Below, one piece after another: positions 42,020-47,715 of a stretch of DNA of 47,715 bases; position 1 is the first letter of the stretch; each line of letters starts with the position of its first letter. The DNA is taken from positions 1 to 47,715 of the forward strand of contig JALHMQ010000033.1 of assembly GCA_022843955.1 (NCBI GenBank), given 5' to 3'. Source of the stretch: Burkholderiaceae bacterium. GTDB lineage: Bacteria; Pseudomonadota; Gammaproteobacteria; Burkholderiales; Burkholderiaceae_F. A program made the position numbers and the translations under genes. The notes below the pieces were generated by a model that was not told the origin of the DNA, did not search any database, and worked only from the letters and a program-made list of their open reading frames with translations.

Positions 42020-43219
42020 ATGAAACAAGCAAGTCAGTCGGGTCTGGGCAGTCTCTTTCTCGCAGCGGGCGCCGGTGCGCTGCTGATGTACCTGCTCGAT
42101 CCGGAGCAAGGTCGCCAGCGCACGGCCCGGTCGCGCGACAAGTTGGCGCGTCTGGCGCGGCGCGGCAGCGGTGCCGGCACCGCCGGGGTGCGCGATATGG
42201 GCAATCGCGCGGGCGGGCTGTTCGCGCAATTGCGCGGCACGCTGCGCGAGGCCATGGGTCGGGATCGGCCCCACGACGAGCTGCTCGGCGAGCGCGTGCG
42301 CTCACAACTGGGGCGACTGAGTTCGCATCCGCGCGCGATCGAAGTGACCGTGAACGATGGCCACGTCACGCTGCGCGGCGCCGTGCTGATGAGCGAGGAA
42401 GACGCGCTGCTGCGCGGCGTGCAGGCGGTGCGCGGCGTGCGCGGGGTGGAAAGCGATCTGCAGATTTATCAGTCAGCCGACGGCGTCACGCAACTGCAGG
42501 GTGGACGCGAGCCCGCCTTCGCGCAGGCGCTGCAGGACAGCTGGTCGGCCGAGGCTCGCTTGCTGGCGCTGGCCGCCGGCGGCACCGGTGCGGTCTGGGG
42601 CCTGCGCCATGGCGGCGTCAGTGGCCTCATCGGCAGCGGCGCGGGCATCGCGCTGGCGTTGCGTGCGCTCACCGATCGGCCGCTGGCGCGGCTCGTCGGT
42701 CGCAGCGGGCGCAACGGCATCGACGTCGAAAAATCGATCCATATCGACGCGCCGTGCGAGCGGGTGTTCGACCTGTGGTCCAACTACGAGAATTTCCCGC
42801 ACTTCATGTCGATGGTCGAGGAAGTGCGCGCCCTCGATGACCGTCGTTCGCACTGGGTGGTCAAGGGACCGGCCGGCACCCGCATCGAGTGGGACGCCGA
42901 GCTGACCGAGAGCGTCCGCCCGCAACTGCTCGCCTGGCGCAGCGAGCCCGGCGCGCCGGTGCAGCACGTGGGCTCGGTGCGGTTCGAGGAGGTCGACGGC
43001 GGCACCCGTGCGACCGTGCGGATGTCCTACAACCCGCCCGGCGGCATGCTCGGACACACGGTGGCAACGCTGCTGGGCAGCAACCCGAAGCAGGAACTGG
43101 ACGCCGACCTTGCGTGCATGAAGGCGTTCGTCGAGACCGGGGTGCCGGCGCGTGGCGCGGCCACCGCCGCCGATGCCTCGGCAGGCAGAGACAGGGCCAA
43201 GTCGCAGGCGGGTCTGTAG
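42020..43219 (+). CDS. BON domain plus SRPBCC (cyclase/dehydrase-like) protein
   Basis: A 399-residue protein. An N-terminal hydrophobic segment (GSLFLAAGAGALLMYLLDPEQGR) is a typical start for this group and may anchor it. A BON domain covers about 85-150 (ELLGERVRSQLGRL ... HVTLRGAVL ... VRGVRGVESDL). A glycine/alanine-rich helical linker follows (about 170-220). The SRPBCC domain runs from IHIDAPCERVFDLWSNYENFPHFMSMVEEV to about 375. SRPBCC folds bind hydrophobic ligands. GGAGGTGG precedes the ATG. It probably belongs to an envelope-stress response. Confidence 0.85.
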   Translation: MKQASQSGLGSLFLAAGAGALLMYLLDPEQGRQRTARSRDKLARLARRGSGAGTAGVRDMGNRAGGLFAQLRGTLREAMGRDRPHDELLGERVRSQLGRLSSHPRAIEVTVNDGHVTLRGAVLMSEEDALLRGVQAVRGVRGVESDLQIYQSADGVTQLQGGREPAFAQALQDSWSAEARLLALAAGGTGAVWGLRHGGVSGLIGSGAGIALALRALTDRPLARLVGRSGRNGIDVEKSIHIDAPCERVFDLWSNYENFPHFMSMVEEVRALDDRRSHWVVKGPAGTRIEWDAELTESVRPQLLAWRSEPGAPVQHVGSVRFEEVDGGTRATVRMSYNPPGGMLGHTVATLLGSNPKQELDADLACMKAFVETGVPARGAATAADASAGRDRAKSQAGL

Positions 43220-43247
43220 CCGTGCTGAGCCGGACGTGGCCGCCGCA

Positions 43248-45233
43248 TCAGCGCGGCGGCTTGACCTTGAAGGGCTTGCCGGTGGCGGCCTTGCTCTTCG
43301 GAACGTAGGCGCCCGTGTCCTTGGCTCGGTAGGCGGGCTTGGCCTTGGATTCGCCAGCGGCCTTCAACGGCGGCTTGCCCTTGAAGGTCAGCTTGCCCTT
43401 GACGCCGGCCGGCTCTGCCGCGGGCTTGGGCTGATCGCGCCGCACCGTGACCCGCTGGCCGCGCAGCGAGGTGCTGCGCAAGGCGCGCACCGCGTCCTCG
43501 GCGATCGCATCCGACACCTCGACCAGCGAGAAGCGGTCTTCTATCTCGATCGCGCCGATCTCGCGCGAACTGACGTTCGCCTCGTTGGCGATGGCGCCCA
43601 CCAGGTCGGCCGGGCGCAGCCCGGCATCGCGTCCGGCGCCGACGAAGATGCGCACCATGGTCTGGCCGCTCGTTGGACCCCGGCGCTTGGCCGCGGCGGC
43701 AGCGCCGTCACCGGCGGCGCGATGCATGTTGCGCTCCGCCGGGGCGGCGCGGTCGACCGGGCGTTCGTGCCGTTCGACACGCTCGCCCCGTTCGGCCCGG
43801 TAGCTGTCGCGCGGCGCTGCGCGTGCCGCGTCACGGCCTGCGTAGCCGCCGGTGGCCGGCTTGGCCCACTTGCCCGCCGGCGCGCGCATGTCCGCCGTGG
43901 GAATGTGCTCGTCGTCGGTGGTGGCATCGCCCTGCTGCGCCTGGTGGGCGAGCTTGACCGCGGCCGCGGCAACGTCGAGCGGATCGAACTCGCTCGCCAG
44001 CGCATCGGCCACCACGCGGTAGCTGTCGAGTTCGCCTTCCTCCAGCGCCGCGCGCAGGGCGCCGCGCGTGAGATCGAGCCGGCGCGCGCGCACGTCCATC
44101 GGCGTGGGTACGGTGGCGACGTCGATCTTCTGCTTGGTCAGCTGCTCGATGTTGCGCAGCAGCCGGTGCTCGCGCGGCTCGGCCAGCGTGATCGCCACAC
44201 CTTCGCGCCCGGCGCGCCCGGTGCGGCCAATGCGATGCACGTAGCTTTCGGGCGAGGCCGGCACGTTGAAGTTGACCACGTGCGACAGGTGGTCGACGTC
44301 GAGCCCGCGCGCCGCCACGTCGGTGGCGACCAGCAGATCGACGCCGCTGGCGCGCACTCTTTTCATCACGCGGTCGCGCTGGTCCTGCGACAGGCCACCG
44401 TGCAGCGACTCGACCTGGAAGCCGCGCCCGCGCAGTTTCTCGGCCAACTCGTCGACCTCGGTGCGGGTGCGCGCGAACACCAGCGCCAGCGTGGGCGACT
44501 CCAGGTCGAGCACGCGGCCGAGCGCGGCCACCTTGTGGGCCCGCTGCACGATGTACGCGGTCTGGCGCACGCGCGGGGCGGCGCCCTTGAGCGTCTTCTC
44601 GGAGGCGATCTGCACGCGAACCGGATCGTTCAGGTGCTTGTTGGCGATGGCGGAGATGCGCGGCGGCAGCGTCGCCGAGAACAATGCGGTCTGCCGCTGT
44701 GCCGGGGCGGCATCCAGGATCAGCTCGATGTCCTCGGCGAAGCCCATGTCGAGCATCTCGTCGGCCTCGTCGAGCACCACGGTCTGCACGCGATCGAGCA
44801 CCAGCGTGCCGCGGCGGATGTGGTCGAGCGCGCGGCCTGGGGTGGCCACCACCACGTGCACGCCGCGCCGCAGCGCCTGCGCCTGGCGGCTGAACTCGGC
44901 GCCGCCGTAGATGGGCAGCACCACCGCACCGAGCTTGGCGCCGTAACTGTGCAGCGCCTCGGCAACCTGGATCGCCAGTTCGCGGGTCGGTACGAGCACC
45001 AGGCCGGCGGCCTGCGCCGGCGTCTTCTGGCTGGCCAGGATCCGCTGCAGCAGCGGCAAGGCGAAGGCGGCGGTCTTGCCGGTGCCGGTGGCGGCCTGGC
45101 CGAGCAGATCGCGCCCTTCTAGGAGCGGCGGCAGCGCCTGGCTCTGGATCGGGGTGGGTTCCTCGTAACCGAGGGCGAGGAGGACGTTGGCGAGATCCGC
45201 GGACAGGCCGAGATCGATGAAGGGGCTGTTCAT
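43248..45233 (-). CDS. DEAD-box ATP-dependent RNA helicase with DbpA/CsdA-type C-terminal domain
   Basis: A 661-residue helicase. Motifs in order: Q motif around FIDLGLSADLANVLLALGYEEPTPIQSQ, Walker A AATGTGKT, PTREL, TPGR, DEADEMLDMGF, SAT, and HRIGRTGRAG. After a linker rich in charged residues, the segment MVRIFVGAGRDAGLRPADLVGAIANEANVS to about 575 is a DbpA/CsdA-type RNA-binding domain, and the end is a lysine-rich tail. It remodels structured RNA, likely in ribosome assembly or cold adaptation as in CsdA. It converges with the BON-SRPBCC gene. Confidence 0.92.
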   Translation of the reverse strand: MNSPFIDLGLSADLANVLLALGYEEPTPIQSQALPPLLEGRDLLGQAATGTGKTAAFALPLLQRILASQKTPAQAAGLVLVPTRELAIQVAEALHSYGAKLGAVVLPIYGGAEFSRQAQALRRGVHVVVATPGRALDHIRRGTLVLDRVQTVVLDEADEMLDMGFAEDIELILDAAPAQRQTALFSATLPPRISAIANKHLNDPVRVQIASEKTLKGAAPRVRQTAYIVQRAHKVAALGRVLDLESPTLALVFARTRTEVDELAEKLRGRGFQVESLHGGLSQDQRDRVMKRVRASGVDLLVATDVAARGLDVDHLSHVVNFNVPASPESYVHRIGRTGRAGREGVAITLAEPREHRLLRNIEQLTKQKIDVATVPTPMDVRARRLDLTRGALRAALEEGELDSYRVVADALASEFDPLDVAAAAVKLAHQAQQGDATTDDEHIPTADMRAPAGKWAKPATGGYAGRDAARAAPRDSYRAERGERVERHERPVDRAAPAERNMHRAAGDGAAAAAKRRGPTSGQTMVRIFVGAGRDAGLRPADLVGAIANEANVSSREIGAIEIEDRFSLVEVSDAIAEDAVRALRSTSLRGQRVTVRRDQPKPAAEPAGVKGKLTFKGKPPLKAAGESKAKPAYRAKDTGAYVPKSKAATGKPFKVKPPR

Positions 45234-45490
45234 CGATCGAGCTTATCAGTGGGCTGCCGCGCGCTGGATGGGTGACGGGTGCCGGAAAATGATGCAAGCC
45301 AATGCGCAGCGCTCTTCGGGCTGCGCAGCATGCCGTGCAAGGACTCGGCTACCCTGCGCGTCTGTTCCCGAGGTGGTACCCCACATGAGGCTCCCGATGC
45401 ACTCGCGATTGGTTCGGCCGTGCATCGCTGCGAGGCTTGCAGTGGCGCCTCAGTGAACCTCGGTGCGCCCATGCGCGGCGGCGGGTGCTG

Positions 45491-46219
45491 ATGGATGCGC
45501 CCGCGGCGGGCTATCTGACCCGGCGGCAGCAGATCGCCGTGGCCGGGGTCGACGACCTCGTGATCCGCTCGCTGCTCGACCTGCAGCAGTTCTGCGATCC
45601 GGTGGGTGAGGCGGCGCAGATCGGCATCTCCTCGGCGCTGTGGCCGCTGTTCGGCCTGCCGTGGCCGTCAGCCGCCTTTCTGGCGGCGCATCTGGCGGCG
45701 CGGCCGGTGCTCGCCGGCGAACGGATCCTGGAGATCGGCTGTGGCCTGGCGCTGGCGAGCCTGGTTGGCCACCGTCGCGGGGCCGACGTCACCGCCAGCG
45801 ACTGCCACCCACTGGCCGAGCGCTTCCTCAACGCGAACCTGCGACTGAACGACCTGGCGCCGCTGCCGTACCGCCATGGGCACTGGGGTGCGGCGACCGA
45901 TGTGCCGCGCCATCTGGACGGCTCGCGCCGGCGCCTGGTGCGCGGCCGCTTCGATCTCGTCATCGGCAGCGACGTGCTGTACGAGCGGGATGCAGAAGGC
46001 ATGCTCGCCTCGTTCATCGGGCGACATGTGCGTGATGCGGCCGAGGTCTGGATCGTCGATCCGGATCGCGGCAATCGGGTGGCCTTCAACCGGCGCATGG
46101 CGGCGCTTGGCTTTGAGCTTCAGCAGGAGCGCCTCGACGCGCCGGCCGCACCGGGCGTGGCCGCGTACAAGGGCCGACTGCTGAAGTATCAGCGCGCCAA
46201 CTGTTCCGACCGAAAATAG
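45491..46219 (+). CDS. Class I SAM methyltransferase (lysine-methyltransferase-like, family 16)
   Basis: A 242-residue methyltransferase. Motif I is LEIGCGLALASLVGHRRGADVTASD, and FDLVIGSDVLYERD is the post-II region typical of the Nnt1/METTL21-like group that often methylates protein lysines. SSALWPLFGLPWPSAAFLA upstream is the matching W..(W)P.. motif. Substrate unknown. The ATG at 45491 follows GGGTGCTG; an upstream in-frame start at 45437 would add residues without domain content. Confidence 0.8.
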   Translation: MDAPAAGYLTRRQQIAVAGVDDLVIRSLLDLQQFCDPVGEAAQIGISSALWPLFGLPWPSAAFLAAHLAARPVLAGERILEIGCGLALASLVGHRRGADVTASDCHPLAERFLNANLRLNDLAPLPYRHGHWGAATDVPRHLDGSRRRLVRGRFDLVIGSDVLYERDAEGMLASFIGRHVRDAAEVWIVDPDRGNRVAFNRRMAALGFELQQERLDAPAAPGVAAYKGRLLKYQRANCSDRK

Positions 46220-46409
46220 CCGAAGGCAGGTCACTAAGGTCGAGAACTGCGCGCGGGATCGCGACGCTGGACGCCGCGCTTCGGATCGGCTGGAATGTCG
46301 GCTCTGCGGCGCTCTGGTGACTACTGCATTCGGCCAGGAGCTGCCGTTCCGCTCATGCCGTACTTGCCAGCGCGGACAACTGCATTTCGACGTCGCACAC
46401 CTGAAGCTC

Positions 46410-47000
46410 TCAGCGGCGCAATGCCTCGTGCTTGCCGATTTCCGAGTGCAGTTTGTTGAGTGCGTCCGTTGACGCTCTCTTTGCTGCAAGAGGGAAGTCG
46501 CTCTTGAATTCACTGAACGTCGCCGCGCCTTTCCCGACCACCTTTATGGCAGCGACTTCGGTTGCGCCTGGACCGATGATCTTGCAATCGAGTTCGACTT
46601 CGAACGCAGTCGGTGGCCACGTAAAGAGACCGTCCGAACTGGATGTCGTCGAAATGCGTGGAGTTATCAGATACGAAATGCCCTGCGCTTTGAGAGCTTC
46701 GCTGTTCGGCATGAGTTCTAGCCGGACAACCGAACTAAAGTTGCTCGCTAGAACCTTGTAAAGCCCAGTTTCGAGGTCTCGGTACGGGAAGTAGCGAATC
46801 TTATCGCCTCCGCCCCCTGGCGTAGTGACCTCCAGTGCTCGGTTTTCAGCGGAGATGTAGTAACCGACGCCCTTCTGAATCAGTGGTGCGGAGGGTGCGC
46901 CGATGGCGCCAATGTCGGGCGAGATGACAATTGGGTGGGCGCACCCAGCAAGGGCCACGACGACGGCCGCAGCAAAGACAGAGGTGAGTTTTCTTAACAT
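46410..47000 (-). CDS. Unknown lipoprotein A of a two-gene operon
   Basis: A 196-residue lipoprotein with lipobox LAGC near residue 20. The mature part has PLIQKGVGYYISAENRALEVTTPGGGGDKIRYFPYRDLETGLYKVLASNF and LITPRISTTSSSDGLFTWPP, which look beta-rich; no family is recognised. It is followed by nothing on the same strand and preceded by a second lipoprotein gene 19 bp upstream. GC content is visibly lower than for neighbouring genes. Envelope location is inferred from the lipobox. Confidence 0.75.
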   Translation of the reverse strand: MLRKLTSVFAAAVVVALAGCAHPIVISPDIGAIGAPSAPLIQKGVGYYISAENRALEVTTPGGGGDKIRYFPYRDLETGLYKVLASNFSSVVRLELMPNSEALKAQGISYLITPRISTTSSSDGLFTWPPTAFEVELDCKIIGPGATEVAAIKVVGKGAATFSEFKSDFPLAAKRASTDALNKLHSEIGKHEALRR

Positions 47001-47019
47001 GGCTTCAGCTTCGCTTTCT

Positions 47020-47574
47020 CTACTTGCAGGCCGCGGCAAATGCCGGGTCGGTGAATAGTTCGGTTAGCAGCTTCTGAACAAGGCGCGGATAGTTTTGCTG
47101 CGCCAGAGGAATGGCGATTGCGCCAACGAAGGAGGATTCCCACGTAAGCGTCGCTTCCTTGGTTGCCTCGTACCTTACGGCACCATCGCGCTTCACCGTG
47201 AACACGGCGGCAATCTCGCCGCTATTTGTCGATATGCCACCGGCAGCGATGTCGTTCTTCGTCAAGACGGCGCTGACCTGGGTAGCGGACTTTGGATCCA
47301 GCAGCTTCGCCAGCTCTAGCTCTTGCTTCAGTGCTGCGGCGAGGTAGTCGGCGTATCCAACGCCCACGGACGAACTCATGGGGTTCCCGCGCAGGCTAAT
47401 TGAGGTTGCCGTTCCTAGCGACGTCTCAGGAACTACCGTGCCGATGTTTAGAGCTGTGGCTTGAGCTCGCTGCAGCGCTTGAACGTTGTCGATCGAGGCC
47501 TGGTACGGCGGCGCTTGCGTCGCGCAGCCGCCGAGCAGCAAAGCAATCGACACAATCGCTGAAAGGAATTTCAC
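47020..47574 (-). CDS. Unknown lipoprotein B of a two-gene operon
   Basis: A 184-residue lipoprotein with lipobox LGGC (Cys17). It starts with GTG at 47574, preceded by AGGAGGAG at five bases, a strong site. GVGYADYLAAALKQELELAKLLDPKSATQVSAVLTKNDIAAGG resembles lipoproteins that help assemble outer-membrane or transport complexes, but I do not recognise it firmly. Its stop is 19 bp before the start of lipoprotein A, so the two probably act together. Confidence 0.75.
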   Translation of the reverse strand: MKFLSAIVSIALLLGGCATQAPPYQASIDNVQALQRAQATALNIGTVVPETSLGTATSISLRGNPMSSSVGVGYADYLAAALKQELELAKLLDPKSATQVSAVLTKNDIAAGGISTNSGEIAAVFTVKRDGAVRYEATKEATLTWESSFVGAIAIPLAQQNYPRLVQKLLTELFTDPAFAAACK

Positions 47575-47600
47575 GAAACTCCTCCTCTCTATTGTCTTAC

Positions 47601-47715
47601 TCAGCAGTCAGAAATATAGGCGACACTTGGCGCCATGAAGAACGAGCGAATCAGATGCGGCATGCGCTTCAGTTGTGCCAGTTGTTGCTCGATGCGCTCG
47701 CTCAGCGTTTCGCCC
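47601..47715 (-). CDS. Partial ORF, C-terminus only, of unknown function
   Basis: An open frame enters from the right edge on the minus strand and ends at a TGA at 47601-47603. The visible 37 residues include LSERIEQQLAQLKRMPHLI and end APSVAYISDC. The stop lies 26 bp before the GTG of lipoprotein B, so it may be the first visible part of the same operon. No family can be named from this fragment. Confidence 0.4.
   Translation of the reverse strand, partial: GETLSERIEQQLAQLKRMPHLIRSFFMAPSVAYISDC

Noticed and set aside
43152-45122. A 656-codon open frame on the plus strand
   Set aside because: It is antisense to the DEAD-box helicase, whose motifs are complete; the composition is that of a shadow frame.

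Overview
The window is high-GC DNA whose gene content points to a betaproteobacterium, probably of the Burkholderiales: a phasin, a DctB/DctD pair, a COG2509-type FAD oxidoreductase, a Crp/Fnr regulator of the short cNMP-binding type, and many small stress and envelope genes. This is inferred from gene families only; no rRNA or tRNA gene is visible. Several stretches (about 3.9-6.0 kb, 10.2-11.1 kb, 27.0-29.3 kb and 46.4-47.6 kb) look less GC-rich than the rest and carry poorly characterised genes.

Layout. At 1-120 there is an IS21-like insertion-sequence end with two direct repeats, directly against the stop codon of a rhombotarget-type lipoprotein. From 1.2 to 12.4 kb are mostly single metabolic or accessory genes: an SDR oxidoreductase, a GFA protein coupled to a secreted alpha/beta hydrolase, a DUF1801-like protein, an AT-richer pair (SEC-C motif protein plus trypsin-like protease), a BciB/HCAR-like FrhB-family iron-sulfur flavoprotein divergent from an FAD oxidoreductase, a methyltransferase, an unknown cysteine-bearing protein, a VOC protein and a HemG-like flavodoxin.

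The core of the window (13.3-23.9 kb, minus strand) is a C4-dicarboxylate module. DctB and DctD overlap by 4 bp. They are followed by a 317-bp control region holding a near-consensus sigma-54 promoter, two direct GGAAATCC-core sites about 114 and 147 bp upstream of the predicted start, and a short leader ORF. Then come frdC, frdA, frdB, a DASS-family dicarboxylate carrier and a class I iron-sulfur fumarase, closed by a strong terminator. FrdC has four haem histidines and two glutamates at the spacing of the Wolinella di-haem quinol:fumarate reductase. The genes together would sense, take up, hydrate/dehydrate and respire C4-dicarboxylates.

From 24.3 to 46.2 kb lie a Crp/Fnr regulator, a SOUL protein and a scattered set of envelope, stress and housekeeping genes: a BON lipoprotein, an Ig-repeat lipoprotein, an lmo0937-type peptide, a cardiolipin-synthase-like PLD protein, a zinc alcohol dehydrogenase, a membrane protein, a phasin, a 2OG-Fe dioxygenase, an ABC exporter, an AlkD-like protein, a BON-SRPBCC protein, a DEAD-box helicase and a methyltransferase. 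Two broken genes stand out: a GGDEF-domain remnant at 32.3-32.4 kb and an endonuclease/exonuclease/phosphatase gene with a one-base frameshift at about 39.53 kb. The right end holds two unknown lipoprotein genes in an apparent operon with a partial upstream ORF.
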